A stretch of DNA of 64,000 nucleotides from Streptomyces sp. MJM8645 (GTDB lineage Bacteria > Actinomycetota > Actinomycetes > Streptomycetales > Streptomycetaceae). The DNA lies in assembly GCF_001625365.1 (NCBI RefSeq), contig NZ_LJJF01000001.1:434001-498000 (forward strand), in the 5' to 3' direction. Both the position numbers and the translations under genes were made by a program. The notes below the pieces were generated by a model that saw only the letters and a program-made list of their open reading frames with translations, was not told where the DNA came from and did not search any database. Below, piece by piece: positions 50,697 through 59,320 of this stretch. Position 1 is the stretch's first letter, and each line of letters starts with the position of its first letter.

Positions 50697-51596
50697 CTAC
50701 ACCGCGACCGGTGCGCCCGTGGCCAGGGAGCGTTCGGCGCCGGCCAGGATTTCGACCACGCGCAGGCCGAACTCCGCGCCGCAGGGGTGCGGTTGGCCGG
50801 TGGCAGCCGAGGCCTGGAGGGCGTCCAGGGCGCGGTGCAGGGCGGCGGCCGGGCCCTCGCCGCGCTCGGGCAGGTGGGCGATGCCGTGCTCACCGCGCAG
50901 TTCCAGGCCGACGCCGCCGGCGCCGACCGGCGCGGTCAGACTCAGTGCCAGGGTGCTGGAGGCGCCGTCGGCGTGCCGCAGCACCAGGTGGACGGTGTCC
51001 AGCGGGCCGGCCACCGCCGTGACCTGCGTCGCGTCGCCGAGCACCGGCAGCAGCACCGACAGCGAGTGCGGGCCGACGTCCCACAGCGCGCCCTTCTCCT
51101 CGCGCCACGGCGAGGCCGCGTACGGGCTGGTGCTGCCGGGGGCGAACACCGAGCCGAGCCAGTCCGAGCGGCCGGTGAACCAGCCGCCCAGGCCCGCCTG
51201 TTGCTCGATCCACGGGATCTGCTCCCCGCCGAAGCGGACGGTGAAGAAGACCACGGAGGCGACCTCGTGGGCCCGGACGGCCTCGGCCACGGCCTGCGCG
51301 TCCGGCACGGTCAGCGCGACCGGCTTGTCCAGCAGCAGGTGGCAGCCCGCCTCGGCGGCCCGTACCGCGAGGCCCGCCTGCACGGTCGGCGGCAGCGCGA
51401 TCGAGACGGCGTCCACCTCGGCGAGCAGCTGGTCGAGGTCCGCGTAGCCGGGGACGCCGTACGCCCCGCCGAGGGCCGTGGCCGCCTCCGGCCGGCGGGC
51501 CCAGACGCCGGTGAACTCCAGCCCGGGGTGCTCGGCGAGGACGGGTGCGTGCACCCGCTCCGCCCAGGGGCCGGCGCCCAGCAGTCCGATCCGCAC
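50697..51596 (-). CDS. Gfo/Idh/MocA-family oxidoreductase
   Basis: A 299-aa NAD(P)-dependent dehydrogenase: N-terminal Rossmann motif GLLGAGPWAERVH, the family EKP-like motif as LLLDKPVAL (Lys near residue 91), and the C-terminal GALWDVGPHSLS with Asp/His of the active site. It acts on a sugar or inositol-like substrate that cannot be named. GTG 51596 follows GGAG. It lies downstream of the O-methyltransferase gene's 3' repeats on the minus strand. Confidence 0.88.
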   Translation of the reverse strand: MRIGLLGAGPWAERVHAPVLAEHPGLEFTGVWARRPEAATALGGAYGVPGYADLDQLLAEVDAVSIALPPTVQAGLAVRAAEAGCHLLLDKPVALTVPDAQAVAEAVRAHEVASVVFFTVRFGGEQIPWIEQQAGLGGWFTGRSDWLGSVFAPGSTSPYAASPWREEKGALWDVGPHSLSVLLPVLGDATQVTAVAGPLDTVHLVLRHADGASSTLALSLTAPVGAGGVGLELRGEHGIAHLPERGEGPAAALHRALDALQASAATGQPHPCGAEFGLRVVEILAGAERSLATGAPVAV

Positions 51597-51613
51597 GATG
51601 TCTCCGTTTCTCC

Positions 51614-51652
51614 GTGGTGCGTAAAAGTGGTGCGTAAAAGTGGTGCGTGAAA
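51614..51652. repeat. 13-bp x3 tandem repeat
   Basis: GTGGTGCGTAAAA at 51614-51626 and 51627-51639, then GTGGTGCGTGAAA at 51640-51652. It fills the gap between the O-methyltransferase stop (51659) and the start of the Gfo/Idh/MocA gene, overlapping the region where that gene's promoter or leader would be. Confidence 0.75.
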
Positions 51653-51658
51653 AAAGGT

Positions 51659-52327
51659 TCAGCTCTGCACGCGGGCCAGCGTGAAGCCGTCGTAGCCCTT
51701 GCTGCCGACCGTCTGCACCGAGGTCGCGGTGACCCTCGGCTCGGCGGCGATCAGGTCGTGCAGGGCCCGGGTGCCGACCACCGCCGGGTTGGTGCTGTCC
51801 GCGTCGGCGACGGCGCCGCCGCGCACCACGTTGTCGACGATGATCAGCGAGCCGGGCCTGGTCAGCTGGAGCGCCCGCCGGAAGTACTCGGGGTTGCTGG
51901 GCTTGTCCGCGTCGATGAAGACCAGGTCGAAGGGCTCAACGCCCTGCTCCACCAGCGCGGCCAGCGAGTCGGCGGCCCGGCCGAGCCGCACCTCGGCGAC
52001 CTTCTCCAGCCCTGCGCGCGCAATGTTCCCCTGGGCGACCTCGGCGTGCTTCGGGTCGATCTCCAGGGTGATCAGGGTGCCGTCCGCGGGCAGCGCCCGG
52101 GCGAGCCAGATCGCGCTGTACCCGCCGAGCGTGCCGACCTCCAGGATCCGCCGCGCGCCCTGGGTCAGCGCCAGCAGGTGCAGCAGCTTGCCCTGGTTGG
52201 GGGCGACGGCGATCTCCGGCAGCCCGGCCGCGTCGGCGGCGGCGGCCGCGGCCTCCAGCGCCGGGTCGTGCCCCACCAGCTGCTCGGAGAAGTACGCGTC
52301 CACGGCATCCCACGTCGACTGGGTCAT
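51659..52327 (-). CDS. O-methyltransferase (caffeoyl-CoA OMT-like, class I)
   Basis: A 222-aa SAM-dependent O-methyltransferase with ILEVGTLGGYSAIWLA (motif I, about residues 61-76), LITLEIDPKHA, DLVFIDADKPS (metal-binding Asp) and IIVDNVVRGG. The family is metal-dependent and methylates catechol-like hydroxyls. A start ATG 52327 is clear. The substrate is unknown. Confidence 0.9.
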   Translation of the reverse strand: MTQSTWDAVDAYFSEQLVGHDPALEAAAAAADAAGLPEIAVAPNQGKLLHLLALTQGARRILEVGTLGGYSAIWLARALPADGTLITLEIDPKHAEVAQGNIARAGLEKVAEVRLGRAADSLAALVEQGVEPFDLVFIDADKPSNPEYFRRALQLTRPGSLIIVDNVVRGGAVADADSTNPAVVGTRALHDLIAAEPRVTATSVQTVGSKGYDGFTLARVQS

Positions 52328-52419
52328 CGGGCCCTCCAGTTGTGCATGATCGGCAGGTACCCGCCGATGCTACTCCGAAGGCCCGACAGCCCCTCCGTGC
52401 TCAGTGCAGACGCCTCGTC

Positions 52420-52446
52420 ACTGCGCTTACTGCGCTTACTGCGCTT
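52420..52446. repeat. ACTGCGCTT x3 at the DedA stop codon
   Basis: Three exact 9-bp units at 52420-52428, 52429-52437 and 52438-52446. The DedA stop (TAA, 52445-52447) falls at the end of the array, so the repeats extend past the gene's 3' end. Confidence 0.6.
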
Positions 52447-53110
52447 ATTCCGCGACGGGCGCCTTGGGGGCGGTCGCTGCGGCGGCCGCCTCCTCCGCCT
52501 CGATCTTGGCGTGGGTCTTGGCGGCCCGGCGCTTCATGAACCAGGCCGAGGCGCCGCCGACCAGCACCGCCGCGGCCAGGCCGGCCCAGGAGAAGCGGGA
52601 CAGCCAGGGCTCGATGCTCTTGCCGACCTTGTAGACCAGCAGGGTCGTGCCGCCGGCCCAGACGATGCCGCCGAGCACGTTGGCGATCAGGAACTTCCAG
52701 TACGGCATCTTCAGCGCGCCGGCGAGCGGCCCGGCGAAGATGCGCAGCAGGGCGATGAAGCGGCCGAAGAAGACCGCCCACATTCCCCACTTCTGGAAGG
52801 AGCGCTCGGCGGTGGCCAGGTGGGACGGTCCGAAGTGCTTGGGGAACTTCCGTCCGAGCTTCTCGAACAGCGGCTTGCCGCCCTTGCGGCCGATCGAGTA
52901 GCCGATCGAGTCGCCGATGATCGCCCCGAGGATGGCGACCACCGCGATCCATTCCGGGCTCACCACACCCTTGACCGCCATCAGGGTGGCCGTGACCAGG
53001 GCGATCTCGCCGGGCAGCGGGATGCCCAGCGACTCCAGGCCGATGATCAGGCCGACCAGGGCGTACACCGCGGTCGGTGGGACGCTCTCGATCCAGGCGT
53101 CGATGTGCAA
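52445..53110 (-). CDS. DedA-family (VTT domain) membrane protein
   Basis: A 221-aa polytopic protein: GLESLGIPLPGEIALVTA (conserved Glu of the re-entrant loop, near residue 35), GDSIGYSIGRKGG, and FFGRFIALLRIFAGPLAG (conserved Arg residues). These are undecaprenyl-phosphate or lipid flippase-like proteins acting with proton motive force. The start is TTG 53110 with a perfect GGAGG; the tail is charged and Ala-rich. Confidence 0.9.
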   Translation of the reverse strand: MHIDAWIESVPPTAVYALVGLIIGLESLGIPLPGEIALVTATLMAVKGVVSPEWIAVVAILGAIIGDSIGYSIGRKGGKPLFEKLGRKFPKHFGPSHLATAERSFQKWGMWAVFFGRFIALLRIFAGPLAGALKMPYWKFLIANVLGGIVWAGGTTLLVYKVGKSIEPWLSRFSWAGLAAAVLVGGASAWFMKRRAAKTHAKIEAEEAAAAATAPKAPVAE

Positions 53111-53312
53111 GGCCAGTACCTCCGTGGCAGGTCGGAACCGGCGCGGCCCTCAGCGGTGCCGCACGCCGATTCCGGCAGTTGTCCGATGGCGGCAACGCGG
53201 CCGCTTCCCCATAAGGGCAGCCTAACGTGCCGGGCGGCCTGTCCCCCCGGCCGATCACCCGTGGTTACGACGTGCGGTGGTTCCTCATGGTTCCCGCTTG
53301 ACCAGCCGTTCT

Positions 53313-54125
53313 TCAAGATCCGGCAAAGCGAAGTGCGACCACGGACGGCCGCGCGTTCACCCGGCGCACGAGCGGCAGCAGGGCGCGGAGCAGGCCCCGC
53401 CCGCCCTCCGGGTAGACCTCGCGCACGTCGGTCACCGCCGGGTGCGCGCCGGCCAGCTTGCCGTGCTCGTCCGCGTCCATGCCGAACGGCATCGGCGGCG
53501 CCTGGTAGTGCCGGTTCCGCAGCTTGCCCTGGACGGAGCGGGCGCTGAACCAGCGCGGCACCGCGTCCAGCACCATCGACCCACCGGGGAACCGCTCGGC
53601 GCAGGCCGCGATCAGTGCCCGTACCTCCTCCGGCCGCAGGTACATCAGCAGGCCCTCGGCGCAGATCATCACTCCGCGTGCCGGATCCACCTCGTCCATC
53701 CAACCCGGGTCGGTGACCGGGCAGGCGAGGATCCGGCGCCGGTCGTCCGGCGGCAGCAGCCGCTCCCGCAGCGCGGCCGTCTCCGGCAGGTCCACCGCCA
53801 GCCAGTCCGCCCGGCCGTTGTCGACCCGCCACGATTGGGTCTCCAGGCCGTCCCCGAGGCCGACGACGGTGCCGCGCGGGCAGCGGGTCAGGAAGTCCGC
53901 CACCTCACGGTCGAAGCAGGCCGCCCGCAGCGCCTGCAACTGGCTGACCAGCGCGCCCTCCCCGAAGCGCTCCGCGAACGGGAAGTCGATCCGGTCGACC
54001 AGCTCGACCGCCTTCGGGTCCTCCAGCACCGTGTCCGGCCGACGCGCCTCCACCGCGCGGTGCCACAGCGTCCACAACGCCGTCTCCGGCACCTCCGCCA
54101 ACTCCGGCCGCTCCCCGCCGCTCAT
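53313..54125 (-). CDS. LCM/TcmP-type O-methyltransferase
   Basis: A 270-aa class I methyltransferase of the leucine carboxyl methyltransferase/TcmP group: VVGLGDGLETQSWRVDNG (SAM motif), WLAVDLPE, ICAEGLLMYL and SMVLDAVP. The N-terminal ETALWTLWHRAVEARRPD is typical. It methylates small molecules in many actinomycete pathways; no biosynthetic cluster surrounds it. AAGGAG precedes ATG 54125. A tandem repeat (54143-54238) lies just upstream. Confidence 0.85.
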   Translation of the reverse strand: MSGGERPELAEVPETALWTLWHRAVEARRPDTVLEDPKAVELVDRIDFPFAERFGEGALVSQLQALRAACFDREVADFLTRCPRGTVVGLGDGLETQSWRVDNGRADWLAVDLPETAALRERLLPPDDRRRILACPVTDPGWMDEVDPARGVMICAEGLLMYLRPEEVRALIAACAERFPGGSMVLDAVPRWFSARSVQGKLRNRHYQAPPMPFGMDADEHGKLAGAHPAVTDVREVYPEGGRGLLRALLPLVRRVNARPSVVALRFAGS

Positions 54126-54142
54126 CGCTCACTCCTTCGGAC

Positions 54143-54238
54143 GTGCTCCGCGCTGGACCTGCTCCGCGCTGGACGTGTTGCGCGCTCGGCGTGCTCCACG
54201 ATCGACGTGCTCGACGCTCGACGTGCTCCACGCTCCGG
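54143..54238. repeat. 16-bp x6 degenerate tandem repeat
   Basis: Six contiguous 16-bp units of the form GTGCTCCRCGCTSGAC at 54143-54158, 54159-54174, 54175-54190, 54191-54206, 54207-54222 and 54223-54238. They lie 18-113 bp upstream of the LCM methyltransferase start and downstream of the spermidine-synthase-like gene. Confidence 0.8.
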
Positions 54239-54295
54239 CCTGAACCCGCCGATTCTGACACCCCGGACGCGGGGACGCTCGGGCCGCCGCGCCGC

Positions 54296-55177
54296 TCAGC
54301 CGATGCTGAACGCTCCGTCCGGCGGGGGCGGGGAGTCGGTGGCGTCGGCGTCCGTGACCGGGGCGGTGCGGCCGACCATGGCGGCCAGGTCGGCGCCGTC
54401 GGTGAGGCGGGCCGGGAAGATGTCGCCGGCCAGCAGCCGGGTGAGCTCGGCGGCCGGGAGCGGGGCCGTCGAACCGGCGAGCAGGATGTTGCCGTACCGG
54501 CGGCCGCGCAGCACCGGGGCCTCGGCGACCAGGCAGGTGTACGGGAACACCGCGCCGACCGTCGCGGCCTGGGCCCGGGCGAAGGCCAGCGGCGGGCCGT
54601 CGGCCAGGTTCGCGGCGTAGCAGCCGCCGGGGCGCAGGGCGGCGGCGGCCAGCCGCAGGAACTCCACCGAGGTGAGGTGGGCGGGGGTGCGCGAGCCGTG
54701 GAAGACGTCCGCGATCACCAGGTCCCGGGTGCCGGGCGGGGTCTCGGCGAGGGCGGCGCGGGCGTCGCCGACGGTCGCGGTGATGTCCGCGCCGGGCCCC
54801 TGCCAGGGCAGGTGCTCGGCGACCAGGTCGAGCAGCGGCCCGTCCACCTCGACCACCCGCTGGCGCGAGCCGGGGCGGGTGGCGGCGAGGTAGCGGGGCA
54901 GGGTGAGCGCGCCGCCGCCCAGGTGCAGCACGTCCAGCGGCCGCCCGGCGGGGGCGAGGGCGTCGGCGAGGTGGCCGAGCCGCCGGGTGTACTCGAACTC
55001 CAGGTGGGTCGGGTCGGCGAGGTCGACGTAGGACTGCGGGGTGCCGTCCAGGGTGAGCAGCCAGCCGCCGTCCCGGTCGAGGTCCGGCATGAGCTTGGCG
55101 AAGCCGAGGTCGGTGTGGCGCCCGACCGGCACCGGCTCGTCCGCCGCCGCCTCGTGCGTCACCGACTCGTCCGTCAC
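54296..55177 (-). CDS. Spermidine synthase-like methyltransferase-fold protein
   Basis: A 293-aa protein with the class I Rossmann-like fold of spermidine synthases: VLHLGGGALTLPRYLAATRPG (about residues 83-103), VVEVDGPLLDLV, DLVIADVFHG and a C-terminal YGNILLAGS. The putrescine-binding residues are not clear, so it may be one of the many actinomycete proteins that keep only the fold. GTG 55177 overlaps the upstream hydrolase stop (GTGA). Confidence 0.75.
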   Translation of the reverse strand: MTDESVTHEAAADEPVPVGRHTDLGFAKLMPDLDRDGGWLLTLDGTPQSYVDLADPTHLEFEYTRRLGHLADALAPAGRPLDVLHLGGGALTLPRYLAATRPGSRQRVVEVDGPLLDLVAEHLPWQGPGADITATVGDARAALAETPPGTRDLVIADVFHGSRTPAHLTSVEFLRLAAAALRPGGCYAANLADGPPLAFARAQAATVGAVFPYTCLVAEAPVLRGRRYGNILLAGSTAPLPAAELTRLLAGDIFPARLTDGADLAAMVGRTAPVTDADATDSPPPPDGAFSIG

Positions 55178-56205
55178 GCGCTCTCCCCCACGGTCTGAGC
55201 GTCCACGGCCTGAGCGTCCACGGCCTGGGCGTCCACCGACCGGACGTCCGCCGGCCGGACGTCGAGGTAGGCGGCGAGCCAGCGGTCGAGTTCGGCGAAG
55301 GCCCGGGTGCGGGCGGCCTCGCCCGAGAGCACCAGGTCGTGCATGCCGCCCTCGATCCGGACGATGGTGACGTGCCGGCCCAGTCGCGGGCCCTGGCCGG
55401 CGATGTCGTCGGCGCGCAGCACGGCGTCCGCGTGGTGCAGGGCGTTGTGCCACTTGGTGGTCGTGATCGACCTGGTCGACGCCATCAGCAGCACCGGCAC
55501 GTCGATCCCGAGCCCGTGCCGCAGCTGCCGGTGGCCCTGGTGGATGGCGGACAGCCAACCCGCGTACAGCGGGAAGCCCTCGGGGCGCTTGAGGGTGAGG
55601 TCGAAGTCCCACTCGCCCTCGTGGTCCTTGTGCAGGCTGTGCGTGTAGTGCGGGTTGAGCGTCGACGGCAGCACGCGGGTGGGCGCCAGCCGTCCGATCG
55701 CGGTGACGGCCGGGCCGCCGACGGTCCGTACGGCGGGCGCGGCCGGCATCGACAGGAAGGGGCTGTTCAGGAACAGCCCCTCCACCAGGCCACGCCCCGA
55801 GCGCCGCCCCGCCCACAGTGCGCCGATCAGCCCGCCGGTGGAGTGCCCGTTCAGCAGCAGCCGCCGGTGCCCGTCCACCTCGCGGATGATCCGCACCGCC
55901 TCGTCGATCTCCTCGTCGTACTCGGCGAGGTCGCGCACGAAGTTCGGCGACTGGTGCGGGCGCAGGGAGCGGCCGTACTTGCGCAGGTCCAGGGCGTAGA
56001 AGGAGAAGCCGAGCGCGGCGAAGTGGTCGGCGAGGTTGGTCTGGAAGAAGTAGTCGTTGTACCCGTGGATGTACAGCACGGCCCGCTCCGCCCCCGGCAC
56101 CAGCCGGCGCACCAGCGTCGCGCAGACCTCCCCCTCGGCGTCCGGCCGCAGCGTCAGCTCGGCCGTCTCGTAGGGGGCACCCAGGATGTCTTCCCGAAAC
56201 TCCAT
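55174..56205 (-). CDS. Lysophospholipase-like alpha/beta hydrolase
   Basis: A 343-aa serine hydrolase: YIHGYNDYFFQ (oxyanion), GHSTGGLIGAL (nucleophile), and GMHDLVLSG with the catalytic His. Family members (monoacylglycerol lipase/PldB-like) hydrolyse lysophospholipids or esters. ATG 56205 is used because homologues usually begin with MEFRED; ATG 56226 is an alternative. The C-terminus ends in VDAQA repeats from a 15-bp tandem unit. Its stop overlaps the spermidine-synthase-like start. Confidence 0.85.
   Translation of the reverse strand: MEFREDILGAPYETAELTLRPDAEGEVCATLVRRLVPGAERAVLYIHGYNDYFFQTNLADHFAALGFSFYALDLRKYGRSLRPHQSPNFVRDLAEYDEEIDEAVRIIREVDGHRRLLLNGHSTGGLIGALWAGRRSGRGLVEGLFLNSPFLSMPAAPAVRTVGGPAVTAIGRLAPTRVLPSTLNPHYTHSLHKDHEGEWDFDLTLKRPEGFPLYAGWLSAIHQGHRQLRHGLGIDVPVLLMASTRSITTTKWHNALHHADAVLRADDIAGQGPRLGRHVTIVRIEGGMHDLVLSGEAARTRAFAELDRWLAAYLDVRPADVRSVDAQAVDAQAVDAQTVGESA
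55191..55235. repeat. 15-bp x3 in-frame repeat in hydrolase C-terminus
   Basis: CGGYCTGRGCGTCCA at 55191-55205, 55206-55220 and 55221-55235, coding for VDAQA units near the end of the hydrolase. The 15-bp step keeps the frame. Confidence 0.65.
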
Positions 56206-56452
56206 CTGCGCCGCACCCGTCCTCATGCTCGACCTGCCGTCCGTCGCAGGTGTTCTTGATCCAGGACCCCGACAATACCGGCCGGTAGCCCGGCGCTGCC
56301 TGCCGGGCGCCGCTCTGCCGGGCATCGGTGTGCCCCGGTCGCCCGCGCCTCCTGATCGCTCCCCGTGCGCCTGCTGTGCGCCGGTGGTCATGTGGAACGC
56401 TACCCGGACAGATCCAACTCCGGTTGTCACGCAGGCGAGTTGAGGAGAACAC

Positions 56453-57859
56453 ATGCCGCAGGCCGGCCACACCGATCCGTCGCTGTACCGTTCGGCCGCC
56501 GAGGCGATCGCCGCGCCACCGGAGACGCTGGCGTACGTCGCCGGGTTCGACCGGGCTGGGGAGCGGCCGGACGCGCTGCTCACCGTGGACACCGATCCGG
56601 CGTCGGCGAGCTACGGGAAGGTCCTGAACTTCGCCGAACTGCCGACGCTGGGCGACGAGTTGCACCACTTCGGGTGGAACGCCTGCTCCAGCGCGCTGGC
56701 GCACGCCTGCCACGAGAACCCCGAGCGGCGCTACCTCCTCCTTCCGGGCCTGCGCTCCTCGCGGCTGCACGTGATGGACACCCGGCCCGACCCCGTCCGG
56801 CCGCGCCTCGTCAAGACCGTCGAGGCGGCGGAACTCGCCGCCAAGGCCGGCTACTCGCGCCCGCACACCCTGCACTGCGGGCCGGACGGGGTGTTCCTGT
56901 CCTGCCTGGGCAGCGGGGACGGGAACGACGGGCCCGGCGGGGTGGCGCTGCTGGACCACACCACCTTCGAGGTGCTGCGCGCCTGGGAGACGGAGCGCGG
57001 GCCGCAGCACTTCGCGTACGACGTCTGGTGGCACCTGGGGACGAACGTGGGGGTGACCAGCGAGTGGGGCACGCCCTGGATGGTGGAGGGCGGGGTCGTC
57101 CCGGAGCTGCTGCTGGGCCGCAAGTACGGGCACGCGCTGCACTTCTGGGAGCTGGACTCGGGGCGGCACCTGCAACGGATCGACCTCGGCGACCAGTACC
57201 AGATGGTGCTGGAGCTGCGCCCGGCGCACGATCCGCAGGCCGAGTGGGGCTTCGCCGGGGTGGTGACCAACGTCGAGGACCTGTCCGCCTCGGTCTGGCT
57301 CTGGTACCGGGAGGGCCCGGCGTTCACCGCGCGCAAGGTGATCGAGATCCCCGCCGAGCCCGCCAAGACGGAGGACCTGCCGCCCGCGCTGCAACCGTTC
57401 GGCGCGGTGCCGCCGCTGATCACGGACATCAACCTGTCGGTGGACGATCGCTGGCTGTACGTGTCCGCGTGGGGCACCGGCGAGCTGTTCCAGTACGACG
57501 TGTCGGACCCGTTCCACCCGCGGCTCGCCGACTCGGTGCGGCTGGGCGGGGTCGTCGCCCGCACCCCGCACCCGGCCGCGCCGGGGCGCCCGCTGAGCGG
57601 CGCCCCGCAGATGGTCGAGATCAGCCGGGACGGGCGCCGGCTCTACCTCACCAACTCCCTCTACGGCGCCTGGGACGACCAGTTCTACCCGGACGGCATC
57701 GAGCCGTGGATCGTCAAGCTGGACGCCGACACCGAGGCGGGCGGGCTGAGCGTCGACGAGCGCTTCTTCCCGCACGGCGCCGACTTCCGGGGCCTGCGGG
57801 TGCACCAGACCCACCTCGCGGGCGGCGACGCCTCCTCGGACTCCTACTGCTACCGGTAG
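56453..57859 (+). CDS. Selenium-binding protein 1-like (methanethiol oxidase family)
   Basis: A 468-aa SBP56/SELENBP1-family protein. Conserved segments include HHFGWNACSSA, GYSRPHTLHCGPDG, LTDINLSVDDRWLYVS, SGAPQMVEISRDGRRLY and the C-terminal HQTHLAGGDASSDSYCY. The beta-propeller binds metal through the conserved histidines and, in the characterised members, oxidises methanethiol to formaldehyde, H2S and H2O2. GAGGAG precedes ATG 56453. Length is normal. Confidence 0.92.
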   Translation: MPQAGHTDPSLYRSAAEAIAAPPETLAYVAGFDRAGERPDALLTVDTDPASASYGKVLNFAELPTLGDELHHFGWNACSSALAHACHENPERRYLLLPGLRSSRLHVMDTRPDPVRPRLVKTVEAAELAAKAGYSRPHTLHCGPDGVFLSCLGSGDGNDGPGGVALLDHTTFEVLRAWETERGPQHFAYDVWWHLGTNVGVTSEWGTPWMVEGGVVPELLLGRKYGHALHFWELDSGRHLQRIDLGDQYQMVLELRPAHDPQAEWGFAGVVTNVEDLSASVWLWYREGPAFTARKVIEIPAEPAKTEDLPPALQPFGAVPPLITDINLSVDDRWLYVSAWGTGELFQYDVSDPFHPRLADSVRLGGVVARTPHPAAPGRPLSGAPQMVEISRDGRRLYLTNSLYGAWDDQFYPDGIEPWIVKLDADTEAGGLSVDERFFPHGADFRGLRVHQTHLAGGDASSDSYCYR

Positions 57860-57902
57860 GACGTCCACCGGCAGGACGTGCGACTACCGGCAGGCCGCAC
57901 GG

Positions 57903-59180
57903 CTAACGGGCGAGCGCCTGGTCGTAGCGGACCTGGGCCAGGGGCAGCCCGGCGGCGAGCAGTTCGGAGCGGACGGAGGCGACCATGCCGGCCGGGCCGC
58001 TGACGCAGGCGAGGTGCTCGCGCCAGTCCCCGGCGCCCGCGACGGCGTCGGCGAGCCGGCCGGCGGTGACCGGTGTGAGCGCCAACCAGGGCTTGTGCAG
58101 GCCGAGTTCGGCGAGGGCGGACCAGTCGTAGAGGTCGCCGCGGTCCCGGGCGCCGACGAACAGGTGGACGCGGCGGCCGCGCGGGCGCTGGGCGGCCTGC
58201 TGCTCGACGATGGCCTTCATCGGGGCCAGGCCGGTGCCGCCGGCGACCAGCAGCAGGTCGCGGGTGTCGTCCTCGGGCAGCAGGCCGCCGCGCGGCGGGC
58301 CGAGGCGCAGCCGGTCGCCGACGGCGGTGCGTTCGACGAGGGCCGCGCTGACCCCGTCCGGCCCGGTGCGCCGGACGTGGAACTCCAACTCGTTGTCGGT
58401 GCGCGGCGCGCAGCCCATCGAGTACTGCCGCCAGGTGTGCGGGAGCGTCGGGTGCTCGACCGTGCCGTACTGTCCGGCCCGGTACGGGTAGGGCTCGCCG
58501 GTGCGCACGCGCAGGACGGCGAGGTCGGGGCGGCGGCGCTCGTGGCCGGTCACCACGGCGTGCCAGTACGGGGGTTCGGTGAGCGCGGAGTCGGCGCCGG
58601 CGGTCATCGCCGCGACGGCGAAGCGCAGCATCCGGACCCAGGCCGCTTCCATCTCCTCGGTCCACCGGGCGCCCGCCCGGTGCCGGATCGCCGCGCACAG
58701 GGCCTCCTCGAAGGCCTCGTAGTGGACCGGCCGGACGCCCAGTTTGCGGTGGTCGCGCCCGAGTTGGCGCAGGGTCGCGGCCAGTTCGGCCGGGTGGTGG
58801 AGGTGGTCCACCAGGTGGCGGAGGATCCGTTCCAGGTGGGCCTGCTGGAACTCCATCGAGGCGGGGAAGAGCGGGCGCAGGTAGGGGCGGCGGCGGAACA
58901 TCACCGCGTAGAGGTGGTCGATCAGTTCGGAGAGCGGGTCGAGCAGGCCGAGGTCGCGCCGGATCAGCCGTTGGTCGGCGGCGCCGTCGTAGCCGTCGTA
59001 GCCGTCCGGTCCGCCGGTGCCGCCGTACTGGTCGGCACCGGAGCCGGCCGGGTCGGGCCCGAAGGGCGAGGCGGGGGTGAGGAGTTGGCGCCGGAGCCGC
59101 ATCGCGTGGTGGCGGGCGATCAGCCGGTCGTACTCGGCGGTGGTGCCGCTGGTGGTGTTTCCGCTGGTGGTGGTGTCCAT
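57903..59180 (-). CDS. Flavohaemoprotein-like globin/FAD/NAD protein
   Basis: A 425-aa protein. Residues about 70-205 are globin-like (proximal His near 144 in RDHRKLGVRPVHY). A ferredoxin-reductase module follows: RQYSMG (FAD, near 248), VAGGTGLAPMKAIVE (NAD-binding), FVGARDR and CVSGPAGMVASV. It should be a flavohaemoglobin-type NO dioxygenase or related electron-transfer globin. A Gly/Tyr/Asp-rich insert (about residues 45-65) precedes the globin. A start at ATG 59180 has only a weak RBS. Confidence 0.85.
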   Translation of the reverse strand: MDTTTSGNTTSGTTAEYDRLIARHHAMRLRRQLLTPASPFGPDPAGSGADQYGGTGGPDGYDGYDGAADQRLIRRDLGLLDPLSELIDHLYAVMFRRRPYLRPLFPASMEFQQAHLERILRHLVDHLHHPAELAATLRQLGRDHRKLGVRPVHYEAFEEALCAAIRHRAGARWTEEMEAAWVRMLRFAVAAMTAGADSALTEPPYWHAVVTGHERRRPDLAVLRVRTGEPYPYRAGQYGTVEHPTLPHTWRQYSMGCAPRTDNELEFHVRRTGPDGVSAALVERTAVGDRLRLGPPRGGLLPEDDTRDLLLVAGGTGLAPMKAIVEQQAAQRPRGRRVHLFVGARDRGDLYDWSALAELGLHKPWLALTPVTAGRLADAVAGAGDWREHLACVSGPAGMVASVRSELLAAGLPLAQVRYDQALAR

Positions 59181-59320
59181 GACCCGCCCAGTCAATCGCC
59201 GCCCGGTTACCGGCGAGAAGGGCCGATGGCCCCGATCGGACCCGGGACCATCGACCCCTTGACGGAAGGGCCCGGCGGGAAGGCCCGGCCGGAGGGCCTG
59301 CCAGGAAGGCCCCCGCGGCG

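Noticed and set aside
54296..57868. 1190-aa open frame joining the spermidine-synthase-like gene with sequence antisense to the selenium-binding gene
   Set aside because: Only the last 293 codons have coding character; the GTGA overlap at 55174-55177 fixes the true start.
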